A stretch of DNA of 64,000 bases. It comes from Saussurea involucrata. Its lineage: Eukaryota; Streptophyta; Magnoliopsida; Asterales; Asteraceae. A model generated the notes under the pieces. It saw only the letters and a list, made by a program, of their open reading frames with translations. It did not search any database and was not told the DNA's origin. Positions 54,116 through 64,000 of this stretch are shown piece after piece. The position numbers and the translations under genes are program-made. The stretch is taken from positions 91,674,873 to 91,738,872 of the forward strand of contig CM066326.1 in assembly GCA_033807775.1 (NCBI GenBank). Direction: 5' to 3'. Every line of letters begins with the position of its first letter. Within the stretch, counting starts at the first letter, position 1.

Positions 54116-55799
54116 TGTAACGACCCAAATCCCAAAACACACATCATAATACATAACATACATGCATATCATTGAATTACAACAAAAGTTACATAATAAA
54201 CCAAGTACGGTCCTTTTTGTTTCGTAACTACAAAATACATAATATCTTCCTAATCATCATCGGTCCACGAAAGCAGTCTACACCTTATTCTTTCCTTTGC
54301 CGCTATCAAAGCCTCGACCTGGAAAACATATTTTTGAAAACAAAATGAGGGTTAGACCAAACGGGTCTAGTGAGTTAATCCTGTTCTTTTCCAAACTCAA
54401 TGTAAAACTCTTTTCACATAATACTTTGTATCAAAAATAGTTTACATAAAGCTTTTCGTATAAGCACACATATACCACACGTATATAAATACCACATTGG
54501 GACTCATGCACCGTGTATCTCTCCTCATCTCATCTTCTTTCTCATGGCCACATTAGTTGGTAGCAAGCCAACTAATTATCGTCACTGTACCATACAGTCG
54601 ACTCCACTGTAATTACATACAGCTTCGCTGCAATTACCCACAGCTCCACTGCAATTTCATGCAGCCCCGCTGTAATTCCATACAGCCCCGTCGAATAATA
54701 ATTCGGTTCACCTATACTCGTTTCATGCCATATAAATACAATATATATTTCACATATACTCACATACACATATAAACACATATATGTATTCCAGTTGAAA
54801 ACGTTTTAAAGTAAAACTCACCTCGTGTGTTTATCACAAAACTCTTCCAAGATAATTCACGTATGCCGATCCTTCACAGAATCTGAAATCAGATAAAATA
54901 CCAAATATCTCTCTTAACACTTAAACTTACAAAATTCTCAACCCAAAACGCAATGAACAGTACCCAAATCGCAATCTCCTATTGCGATTCCACCCTGGAG
55001 TCGCAACCCACTATTGCGATCCCAAACTCGAATCGCAATCAACTGCTGCGATTCTAACCCAAGTCGCAAACGACCATTGCGACTTCATACCCAAGTCGCA
55101 ACCAACTATTGCGATCCCGATGAATGTCGCAGTCGTCCATTGCGACTTCGATTAATATCAGCCCACTGCGACTTCGATGAATGTCAGCCCACTGCGACTT
55201 CGATGAATGTCTCAGCCCACTGCTCATTCTAAAACCCAGAATTGCAGTTTTACTCTATGCATGTTTATATAACTTTGCAGATATGTTTAAGACTAATAAC
55301 ATGACCTAACCATCAGCTTAAATTCCTCAAAACATCCATTTTTAACAAAACCCACCAAGAACTTTAACTAGTAACCTTCATGAACACTTCTAAGAATTAT
55401 AATACATACAAGAATGGATTGTTTACCTGGATTACTTCAGATTAACACTTGAATCACTGCAGTAACCTCTTGAATTCTTTCTTCTTCTCCTTTCTACGGC
55501 TCTCTCTCTCGTTCTCTCTTTCTTTCTCACGTAACACACACAACACACCAAGAAGATATTTCTATATAATATCAACAAAGAGACTTCATCTTGTACATGA
55601 AGTGTCTAAGGCAGTTGTGGGTAATAAGTTTGGCAAAAAGACCATTTAAACCTCAAGCTTACCCTAGTTGGCAAAACATAACCCTAAACCTTTATTATAA
55701 AATTAATACTTACCCCTTAACTTCTAATTCCATTAAACACTAACATAAAAACCTATAACATTCTCATATCTAAACTAGATAAAATACTTGGTCATTACA
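54116..55799 (-). repeat. Gag-only element, right LTR
   Basis: 1684 bp; matches the left LTR except for isolated substitutions (for example near 54867 and 55613) and a two-base difference in a TA run near 54744. Confidence 0.9.
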
Positions 55800-55804
55800 A
55801 ACGT

Positions 55805-56297
55805 GATATCATGACTGACTTAGTGTTAGTCATATTCATGGAATCGGGTATGATCCCGTCATCGCAAGATGTTTATACGTATGGTAAGAATGAGACTAAA
55901 CCAGGTTTGTTATGCCTTGTTTACATTGATTTAAAAGTATTATTTTGAAACTGAATGTTCTCAGTAGGCGTTAGCCTAATCGTTTCAAATTATATTTTCT
56001 TACCAGGTACGAGCACGGGGAAGTAACGGGATGAGTGGAGAGTATACAGTGGTGACAAGTATTGATGTAAATATCTTTTGAAGATCCGATAGCCTTTTGG
56101 AGATCCTTTAGACAACTCAAATAATCTAGAATCATGTATGAATGGTTTAGATTAATAAGTTGTTATTTAGTGATCCTTTGATGTAATTTGATTCTTGTCA
56201 CTATTTCTACTCATTATGAATGATTAGGTTATGGATATTAGATGCGTAAACCCTTTTATTTCAGGTTTAAATTTGCCCTGATTTTTAGGGTGTTACA
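55805..56297 (+). repeat. Gypsy A 5' LTR, final piece
   Basis: Continues the LTR after the gag-only element and ends TTAGGGTGTTACA at 56297. Homologous, in reverse, to the start of the element B LTR (57502 onward: ACCAGGTACGAGCACGGG-like region and GTTAGCCTAATCGTTTC). Confidence 0.85.
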
Positions 56298-56300
56298 ATA

Positions 56301-56312
56301 TGGTATCAGAGC
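56301..56312 (+). promoter_or_regulatory. Primer-binding site of gypsy A
   Basis: TGGTATCAGAGC three bases after the LTR end; initiator-Met tRNA type. Confidence 0.9.
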
Positions 56313-56646
56313 TGAAGTTTAAGCGAACTAGGTATGATAATGAGATACCTAGACTTAAGCTGAGATGAATTAAGTTATGATTTGTGAGATATGGGTAGAA
56401 GTACTAAGACGGGATAGTCTTAGAGTCGACGGAAATACGTGAATTAAGCACTGTAACGATGGTAACGAGAATACTCATGTATAGTAAGTTCACAATCTCA
56501 ATTAGCTACCGTCATTATGGATATATTGTTACACGAGCATACTTGTTTCTAAATTGTTACAGTGACTAATGAACGCTAAAGTACGTTTCTTGTGTTTGGG
56601 TACGTCTAACCATTTCTTATGGTTATTTCTTTGTGATATATCAGAA
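56313..56646 (+). other. Gypsy A leader
   Basis: Untranslated leader between primer site and gag. Its reverse relative is found at the right end of LARD 2 internal (34620-34770, GTCGACTCTAAGATTATCCC), so LARD 2 shares this leader. Confidence 0.6.
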
Positions 56647-57501
56647 CAATGGTGAACACACCAACAAGATCCCCTAATTCTTCGGAGGATAGGGCGGTAA
56701 TTGACTGGGGGAAAAGCAACCTGAAATGGGTGGAACACATGAAAGTCCACCGAGACCACCTTTTATAGGAGGAATGGATAGTCAAGCACAAAGAACAAGT
56801 ACTGGTACCTCTAATCCGGTGACAACTGAGTCTACCATGGAATCTCGCATGATGGAGAATATGATGCGAATGATGAATACATCAATGGCACAACAATCAG
56901 AGATGTTCATGAAAGCGTTGAATGATCGAAGTACTGAGCTACGACGAACGGAGACGGGTACTGGTGTAGTAACTCCACTTCATAATCCTGTAGTGAATGT
57001 AAACAGGAGGGTGGAGCGAGTTTGCTCTTATAAAACATTTCTGGGTTGCAAACCGCCAGAGTTTACTGGAGCAGACAATCCAGTAGCATGTATGAACTGC
57101 CTTAGAGAAATGGAACAGGCATTTCGAGCTTGTGAATGCGACGAGGAATCGAAGTTCAGGTTCGGTTCTAAAATGTTACGAGGCAACGCCTTAACCTGGT
57201 GGAACATTGTAACGTCGACAGTAACAGCCCCGGTTATGGCTACTATGACGTGGGAGTCTTTTAAGAAAAAGATTCTAGAAGAGTATTGTAATGAAAATGA
57301 AATTGATCGAATTGAAGAAGAGTCTTGGACTCTTAAGAAGGGTACTTCGTCTGTTCGAAAGTACACCGAATTATTCTTGGAAAAGCTGAATTTAGTGGGG
57401 CATGTGGCTCCAACGGAAAATGAGAAGATTAAAGCCTGCCTGAAGGGCTTACCAGCCGATATGATGTCTAGAGTCAGAAGTTCTAAGGCCTTGACTCTGA
57501 G
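56647..57501 (+). pseudogene. gag: Gypsy A gag, broken by gypsy B insertion
   Basis: The likely start is ATG 56647 (MVNTPTRSPNSSEDRA), but a frameshift follows within about 70 bp; the long open frame begins at ATG 56726. It contains a Met-rich helix (MMENMMRMMN), then the Gag core (SYKTFLGCKPPEFTG, NALTWW, FKKKILEEY, SVRKYTELFLEKL). At 57501 the sequence passes into the LTR of element B, which adds a few codons and a stop. Zinc knuckles, protease and pol are therefore separated from it. Clearly the same family as the gag at 62605-64000. Confidence 0.85.
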
Positions 57502-59529
57502 TGTAACACCCTAAAAACAGGGCTAACTTAAACCTCAAATTATAACAAGATTTAAACATAAACTTTCTAAACTTTATACATAAGCAAAGATTCAACCTTG
57601 AGGATCATATTTACATATATAGAGTTCTTAAAATAACCTATTAATCTAATCATGTCACTATAATCAGATTAACTAGGTTATCCAAGTGATCTATTCAAAA
57701 CCTCAATATTCAAAACTTCTTTGCTAATCCAAAAGCTCTCGTCCCACATCCCTTTATCTTCCCGAACTAGTACCTGGTAAGAAAACATCATTTGAAACGA
57801 TTAGGCTAATGCCTAGTGAGAACATTCAGTTTCAAAATAATATTTAATCAAATTAAAGTAAACAAGGCATAACCAACCTGGTTTACCCTTTTTCTTACCA
57901 CCATGTGAAACCATCCTTTACCACGGGTTAAAACCGGTTCCATGACTACGATCTGACATTACATCAATCATTTCGCATGGTCCAGAGCCACACTACGAAT
58001 CCTCACAGATTCTAGATAATTGCTCTAATCCAATAAATCGCAATAACACATGCCCATTTATTGGAAAGGAAGTAGAGATTACAATTACTTATGTCGATCC
58101 CTTTTCTTCCTTAGAAATCGGGAATTACGTATATTCCCCAATTTCTCACACACATCAGAATAATGATTAACCTTCATCTATTCCACGTGTACATAACCAC
58201 TAGTGCCTATGGATCCATATCACCTATTTATACTCATGCAGGTTCTCGCTTAATTAAACCATATTCAACAATGAGTTTAAGCAAAACCATCATTTAAAGA
58301 AATCAATTTTACTTTATAAAATCATTCCAAAACAGTTCATTTATAAATATACCTTACCATACTTTAAAACATTTATAAAAGGGTAAGGTAAGAATGAACT
58401 CACCTGATAGCAGTAACGTCGCTATTACTTCAACTCTAAAATCTGCAAGAACTTCCAACACCAACTTCACAGAGATCTGAAATACCCATATATATAATAT
58501 ACTGATATTAATCTACTATACAAGATTCTTTTTAAAACTGAGAATCCTAATTGTCTAAAATTCTTGTCTCATATCGCAACCAACTAGTTGCGATATCCCT
58601 TATCGCAACACACAATCCTAGTCGCAATACACTATTGCGACATTGTGTCATATCGCAACCACTATTGCGATATCTCCTTTTGTCGCAACCAACTACTGCG
58701 ACAACCCCTCATATCGCAACCAACTGTTGCGACACAATAGCATATCGCAACCAACTACTGCGATATACCACAAGTCGCAACTGACCATTGTGATATCAAG
58801 AGCATGTCGCAACCCAAGGTTGCGATACTCATGAATGTCGCAACTACCATGAATGTCGCAACCCCCTGTTGCGATATTCATGAATATCTCAGTCCACTAA
58901 GTTCATACTTAACCCATAATTCTATACTTTAAAGCCATGAATATTTCTACAAAAGTGCAGATATGCTTAACATCATTAACATAAACTATCCATAAACTCA
59001 GTTTCCTCAAAATATCCATAATTCATCAAAACCCAGTTTCTAACCCATAGAAAACTTAACTATATGAGATGAGAAATTTGTATAAGAGGTTACCTTTAGT
59101 TTAAACACTGATTTCTTCAATTCCTTCAGCTGACTTTGTTTTCTTCTTCACCTTCTTCCTTTTCTCGATTCTCTCTCTCTCTTTTCTCTTTTGGACACTG
59201 AAATACACACACATATGCACATTAAAATGAGAAATGAGAAAGTATCTAATCTACTTTCTCTTTTGGGTAACACAAGGCGGTGGATGGGTTGGGTGTTTCA
59301 CCACTCACCCCCAAACTTCCATCTATTGACAACTTTGACCCTTATACTTCCAAATTAAAAATAAAGTTTACCCCTTAACTTATTATTCCACAAAACAAAT
59401 AACATAACTTGCTCGGGGTCAAACTCTAAAATTAATCTATCACAACATAACTCAATACTTATCAAATAATTATAATCAAATTATTTAATAAACCCAAACA
59501 TCATCTTTTATAAAAATCGAGATGTTACA
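57502..59529 (-). repeat. Gypsy B 3' LTR
   Basis: 2028 bp, TGTAACACCCTAAAAAC...CGAGATGTTACA. Contains about ten TATCGCAACCAACT...TTGCGATA inverted motifs at 58565-58890 and a CT-rich leader near 59160-59190. The other TSD copy of its left flank (CTGAG, 57497-57501) should lie beyond the window. Confidence 0.88.
58565..58890. repeat. Array of TCGCAA...TTGCGA inverted motifs in gypsy B LTR
   Basis: About ten units such as TATCGCAACCAACTAGTTGC, each capable of forming a stem of 6-8 bp with an 8-base loop, alternating TATCGCAA and TGTCGCAA arms. Confidence 0.85.
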
Positions 59530-59545
59530 ATACTCCCCAACTTGA
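59530..59545 (-). promoter_or_regulatory. Polypurine tract of gypsy B
   Basis: Reversed, CAAGTTGGGGAGTAT lies next to the 3' LTR; it is preceded by TTTCGAGGACGAAATC, a motif shared with both LARDs. Confidence 0.85.
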
Positions 59546-59571
59546 AAATGATTTCGTCCTCGAAATCAAAG

Positions 59572-62500
59572 CTAGGTAAACAAGTGAGGATATTTAACCT
59601 TCATATCCTCTTCTGACTCTAAAGTCACATTAGAACCTTGATGATGCTTCTATTGTATCTTTAGCATAACCACTTCTTTACCGCTACGTAACTTTCTAAT
59701 CGACCTTTCCAAAATTGCCTCCGGCTCTTCCACACAGAGGTTCTTTTCATCCACTATTACATCAGTTAATGGAATCACATCATTTTCTTCTGCTAAACAT
59801 TTCCGAAGATAACAAACATGAAACGTATTGTGAATTCCTTCCAATTCTGGTGGAAGATCTAACTGGTATGTGTGTAGTCCAACTTTCTTAATAATGGTGA
59901 AAGGTCCTAGAAAACGTGGACTCAAATTTCCGCGTTTGCCAAACCTTATCACACCTTTCCACAAGGATACTTTAAGCATTACATGCTCCCCAACTTGGAA
60001 TTCTTTTGGTCTTCTCTTCGGATCAGCATAACTCTTTTGTCTATCCTGAGCCGCTTTCATATGCTTTCGAATTTCCTTCACTTTGTCAGCTGTTTGTTGT
60101 ACCAGTTCCGGACCAGCAAACTGCTTTTCTCCGGCTTCTAACCAACACATCGGAGTTCTACATTTCCGACCATACAAAGCTTCGAAAGGGGCTCTTCCAA
60201 TACTGGAATGGTAACTATTGTTATACGCAAATTCTACTAACGGTAGATGCGTATCCCAGTTACCTCCAAAGTCTAACACACACGACCTGAGCATATCTTC
60301 CAAAGTTTTAATGGTTCTTTCACTTTGCCCATCAGTTTGTGGATGGTAAGCAGTGCTCAAGTTAACCCTTGTACCTAATTTATCTTGTAATGATTGCCAA
60401 AATCTTGAAGTAAACCAACTATCACGGTCTGACACTATAGACACCGGTATACCATGCCTTGACACCACTTCATCAATATATAACTTCGCCAATTTCTCTA
60501 TTGGTGACGCTTCTTTCATAGCCAGAAAGTGAGCACTCTTGGTCAACCTATCTACAATTACCCAAATAGTGTCGTTACTCTTTTGCGTTCTCGGTAACTT
60601 CGTCACGAAATCCATGGTAATCTTGTCCCATTTCCACTCCGGAATTTCCAAAGATTGAAAACTTCCGTATGGCCTTTGATGTTCCGCTTTGACTAACGAA
60701 CACGTCATACACTCTTCTACTATTCTTGCCACATCTAATTTCATAGCTGGCCACCAATAATGTAGTTTCAAATCCCTATACATCTTAGTACTACCCGGAT
60801 GTATAGAATATTTGGATTTGTGAGTATCTTCGAGAATTAACTCTCGATTTCCACCAATCTTTGGTACCCAAACACGCCCTTGAAACAATTTAATCCCACG
60901 GTTATCTTCGGTCAATTGTAGATGCTGCTTAGTCATGACCTCTTCTTTTAGAATTTCTTCTAGTAATGCTTCCACTTGTTCCACTTTTATTCTTTCGATC
61001 AAACTTGACGTCACGTCAATTCTGGCATTAGTGGATTTCAAACACCCACTATATTCCTTTCTACTTAAAGCATCAGCTACAACGTTTGCTTTACCGGGAT
61101 GGTAATGCAATTCACAGTCGTAATCTTTAAGCAACTCCAACCATCGTCGTTGCCTCATATTTAACTCTTTTTGATCAAATACATGTTTCAAGCTCTTGTG
61201 ATCAGTATAAAGAGTACACCTCGTTCCATATAAATAATGTCGCCACAGCTTCAAAGCAAATACAACTGCTGCTAATTCCAAATCGTGAGTAGGATAATTC
61301 TTTTCATGCTCTTTCAGTTGTCTTGATGCATAAGCAATCACTTTGCGTCGTTGCATCAACACACATCCCAAACCCATCTTTGATGCATCGCTATACACTA
61401 CCAAATCCTCCGTTCCTTCCGGCAATGCTAAAACAGGAGCTTCACACAATTTCTGGCGTAAAATTCTGAAAGCCGACTCTTGTTTCTCAGTCCAAACGAA
61501 CTTCACATTCTTTCTAGTCAACACAGTCAACTCAGAAGCAATCTTTGAGAAGTCTTTGATAAACCTCCGATAATAACCTGCCAAACCTAAGAAACTTCTG
61601 ATTTCAGATGCGCTCTTTGGTGTCTCCCAGTTTGTCATTGCTTCGATCTTTGTTGGGTCTACTTTAACTCCTTCCGAAGTTATTACATGCCCTAAGAATT
61701 GTACTTCTTTTAACCAGAAATCACATTTCGAAAACTTAGCGTACAATTTCTCTTTTCTCAACACTTCTAAGACTTCACGAAGATGGCATTCATGATCATC
61801 TTCATTCTTTGAATAAACAAGTATGTCATCAATAAATACAATGACAGACTTGTCTAAGAATGGTCGACATACTCTGTTCATCAGATCCATGAACACAGCT
61901 GGAGCATTTGTCAACCCAAACGGCATTACAAGAAATTCATAATGCCCGTACCTCGTTCTGAATGCTGTCTTTGGAGTATCTTCATCTCTGACTCGAACCT
62001 GATGGTACCCCGACCTCAAATCAATCTTAGAAAAGCATCCCGTGCCTTGGAGTTGATCAAACAGGTCATCAATCCTAGGAAGCGGATACTTGTTCTTAAT
62101 CGTCACCTTATTCAATTCACGGTAATCGATGCACGTCCTCATGGTGCCATCCTTCTTTTTAACAAATAAAACCAGAGCTCCCCAAGGTGAAGAACTCGGT
62201 CTAATAAAACCTTTATCCAACAGCTCCTGAAGTTGAGTCATCATTTCCTTCATTTCGGCCGGCGCTAGGCGATACGGTGCACGTGCAATTGGTGTCGCTC
62301 CAGGAACAAGATCAATACGGAACTCTACTTGTCGCTCAGCCGGTAGACCTGGAAGATCATCGGGGAACACGTCTGGAAATTCACGTACCACTTTAATGTC
62401 TTCCATTTGTTTCTTTTCTGACTTCGTGTCTAGTATATATGCTAGATAGGACGAACATCCTTTCATCAAGCATTTACGAGCTTTAACAACAGAAATTAAC

Positions 62501-62604
62501 GGAATTTCTCCTTTCTGCTTTTCCCTAAAGATGAGTACATCATCCTTATCGGCTATCGGGATCCGGATTAATTTCTTAGCACAAAGTATCTCTGCCTGGT
62601 TGAC
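59572..62604 (-). pseudogene. pol: Gypsy B pol: RT, RNase H, integrase, chromodomain; two stops
   Basis: The open part is 62469-59650 (939 residues). Reverse transcriptase ~30-260 with catalytic FIDD at 212-215; RNase H ~350-470 with D361, E398, D423 and the ADALSR segment; integrase zinc finger (H550, H557, C587, C590) and catalytic D620, D681, E717, a DD35E arrangement; then a [10 protein letters not shown] domain and a chromodomain-like end ([14 protein letters not shown]). All listed catalytic residues are present. A TAG at 59650-59652 cuts the chromodomain; the frame then stays open for 25 more codons with matching character to a stop at 59572-59574. A TAA at 62605-62607 separates pol from gag-protease in the same frame. 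Apart from these two nonsense codons no frameshift is seen, so this is a recently disabled copy, or one active before the stops arose. Confidence 0.9.
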
Positions 62605-64000
62605 TTACAGCCAATCCATGCCCACAATCATATCGAATCCCCCAATTTCCATCAACAACAAGTCGATCGGAAATTGTGTTTCACCTACTGAAATTAAACA
62701 ACCCTCAAGTCTTTCGCGAACTAAAGCTTGACCACCGTTAGCTACCTCAACTACTAAAGCATCTTCTAAAGTAATTACAGGCATAGCTAACTTGGGAAAG
62801 AATGACTTGGACACAAACGATAAGCTTGCACCACAGTCAAATAAAATACGCGCAGGAAGAGAGTTAACAAGGAATGTACCCGAGACGACGTCTTTCGATT
62901 CTTTAGCCTCTTCAGCTGTCATTTGGAAAGGTCGACCCGTCGGCTTTGGAATATTTGGTTTCTTACTTTGATCTCCATCCTTCTTCCGCTTTGGGCAATC
63001 CCGACGGAAATGGCCTGGTTGTTTACACTCGTAGCATAACGATCCTTGTACAGGACAATTACTCATAAGATGCCCACTTTGACCACACTTGTAACATTCT
63101 ACCGCTGTCACCCGGCATGGTCCATAGTGTTTGATTCTACACTTCGAACACCAATTCGGCTCACGACGTGATTCATAATGAGCACCTTTACCGACTGCCC
63201 TAGATTTCTGAGAAGACTTTGACCGGCCCTCCCATTTTCGTTTTTCTCCAACCTGGGTCTTTTCTTCCTTGTCTTTAGCGTAGACTTCTTCCATTACTTT
63301 AGCTTCCTCAATGGTCTCTCTCAGCGTTGTTACCTTAGCATTTCGGACACGAGACATCATATCCGCAGGCAAACCCTTCAGGTATGCTTTAATTTTATCC
63401 TTTTCGTTTGGAGCCACATGCCCCACCAGATTCAGCTTCTCCATAAAGATTTCAGTATACTTCCTGACAGTTGAATTGCCTTTCTTTAGATTTCGAAATT
63501 CTTCCTCTATTCTATCCATCTCATTTTCATTACAGTATTCTTCTAGAATCTTTTTCTTGAATGACTCCCAAGTCATGGCAGTCAAGACTGGAGTCGAAAT
63601 TGCAGACGTCATAACATTCCACCACGTTAGCGCATTGCCTCTTAGCATTTGAGATGTAAATCTGACTTTTGATTTCTCATCACATTCACAAGCTCGGAAA
63701 GCTTGTTCCATTTCCCTGATCCAATTCATGCAGGCTACTGGATTATCTTCTCCTTTAAATTCTGGTGGTTTACAGCTTAGGAATGTTTTGTATGAACAAA
63801 TTCTTTCAACTCTCCTTTCCGTCTCTGACCCCTGATTACCAACTGGATTTATTACCCCAATATCCGTTCCCGTTTGACGTAGCTCCGTACTTCGATCGTT
63901 CAGTGCTTTCATAAACATTTCTGTTTGTTTTTCCATTGCCGTGTTCATCATTTTCATCATGTTGTCCATCATACGAGACTCAATTGTCGAACTTGGCGTT
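62605..64000 (-). CDS. gag: Gypsy B gag and protease, partial (N-terminus beyond window)
   Basis: The frame is open to the window edge; an internal Met at 63972 is not the start, because element A's Gag extends further upstream. From that Met: Met-rich helix (1-25), Gag core (~55-215 with CSYKTFLSCKPPEF, ALTWW, FKKKILEEY, VRKYTEIFMEKL), a basic region, three zinc knuckles at ~273-325 (CSKCRIKHYGPC, CYKCGQSGHLMSNC, CYECKQPGHFRRDC), then aspartic protease with FDCGAS near 378 (Cys where Ser or Thr is usual) and GMDWL at the end. The TAA after GMDWL interrupts the frame that continues into pol. Gag packages RNA; the protease processes the polyprotein. Confidence 0.9.
   Translation of the reverse strand, partial: TPSSTIESRMMDNMMKMMNTAMEKQTEMFMKALNDRSTELRQTGTDIGVINPVGNQGSETERRVERICSYKTFLSCKPPEFKGEDNPVACMNWIREMEQAFRACECDEKSKVRFTSQMLRGNALTWWNVMTSAISTPVLTAMTWESFKKKILEEYCNENEMDRIEEEFRNLKKGNSTVRKYTEIFMEKLNLVGHVAPNEKDKIKAYLKGLPADMMSRVRNAKVTTLRETIEEAKVMEEVYAKDKEEKTQVGEKRKWEGRSKSSQKSRAVGKGAHYESRREPNWCSKCRIKHYGPCRVTAVECYKCGQSGHLMSNCPVQGSLCYECKQPGHFRRDCPKRKKDGDQSKKPNIPKPTGRPFQMTAEEAKESKDVVSGTFLVNSLPARILFDCGASLSFVSKSFFPKLAMPVITLEDALVVEVANGGQALVRERLEGCLISVGETQFPIDLLLMEIGGFDMIVGMDWL

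Larger units (their letters stand above)
50669..55799 (-). mobile_element. Gag-only gypsy-type retrotransposon (TR-GAG-like)
   Basis: 5131 bp, minus strand, TSD AACGT (50664-50668, 55800-55804). LTRs 50669-52354 (1686 bp) and 54116-55799 (1684 bp) are nearly identical. Internal domain of only 1761 bp: polypurine tract in reverse (TCTCCCCCTT, 52358-52367), one intact gag, primer site in reverse GCTCTGATACCA at 54102-54113. No protease, RT or integrase. Terminal-repeat elements that encode only Gag are known in plants as TR-GAG. Confidence 0.93.
42210..57501 (+). mobile_element. Gypsy element A (5' LTR and gag only, multiply interrupted)
   Basis: Plus-strand Ty3/gypsy element. 5' LTR runs 42210-56297 but contains an Athila derivative and a gag-only element; removing them and their TSDs leaves about 2208 bp. 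Primer site at 56301-56312. Gag begins near 56645 and is broken off at 57501 by gypsy element B. The rest of element A is not in the window. LTR and Gag both resemble those of element B, so they are the same family. Confidence 0.85.
57502..64000 (-). mobile_element. Gypsy element B, chromovirus-type, 3' part to gag
   Basis: Minus-strand Ty3/gypsy element inserted in gag of element A. From the left: 3' LTR (57502-59529), polypurine tract in reverse (59530-59545), a single long gag-pol frame read from the right edge to 59572. The 5' LTR lies beyond the window. Order protease-RT-RNase H-integrase is gypsy type. The chromodomain-like C-terminus and Gag with three knuckles suggest the Tekay/Del chromovirus clade; that is an inference. 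Confidence 0.93.

Overview
The window is a plant nuclear repeat landscape with no recognisable host gene. It is AT-rich, lacks bacterial gene organisation, and consists almost entirely of LTR retrotransposons and small DNA transposons inserted into one another. The Ty1/copia element carries an extra reading frame of a type I associate with composite-family (Asteraceae) genomes, so a eudicot, probably Asteraceae, is my best guess; this rests on remembered family resemblance, not on a search. Most insertions could be bounded to the base because target-site duplications (TSDs) are intact: 5 bp for LTR elements, 8 bp for hAT, 9 bp for a Mutator-like MITE and TAA/TTA for Tourist-like MITEs. || Layout, left to right. 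1-10819: a degenerate tandem-repeat field ending in a Helitron-like terminus, interrupted by a gypsy LTR fragment and a cluster of Cassandra elements (LTRs with a 5S rRNA-like promoter). One Cassandra LTR contains a very young copia-type element (1804-8628) with identical 744-bp LTRs. 11192-11902: solo LTR of the same copia family. 12989-14904: Tourist-like MITE split by a gypsy solo LTR. 15215-23929: a small TRIM split by a large non-autonomous gypsy element without coding capacity (LARD 1, 15391-23832). 24385-25890: MITEs. 25920-37485: a 256-bp foldback element holding two gypsy solo LTRs side by side, the second split by LARD 2 (29052-36264). 37552-37933: MITE. 39315-40840: a hAT element with a second hAT inside, inserted in the last codons of an OTU-protease gene fragment. 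42210-57501: a gypsy element whose 5' LTR is split by an Athila derivative (43525-50263) and a gag-only element (50669-55799), and whose gag is cut by a related gypsy element on the minus strand (57502 to beyond 64000) with nearly complete gag-pol. || The most unusual object is the copia-type element. It keeps a gag reading frame without the capsid core and a remnant of protease, and has lost integrase, reverse transcriptase and RNase H. It retains an intact 911-codon additional reading frame preceded by its own TATA box and by 22 copies of a GTTAATACTGC motif. The same motif is clustered upstream of the TATA box in the LTR and recurs, in frame, inside both reading frames. Its identical LTRs show that this layout was mobile very recently, presumably using enzymes from elsewhere. 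|| Other themes: three related gypsy LTR families carry arrays of a short palindromic motif (TCGCAA...TTGCGA), another LTR group carries CCGGTAAG/TCCGG arrays, and several young elements are non-autonomous (copia derivative, LARD 1, gag-only element). Small reading frames outside the listed genes look like chance or repeat-encoded frames.
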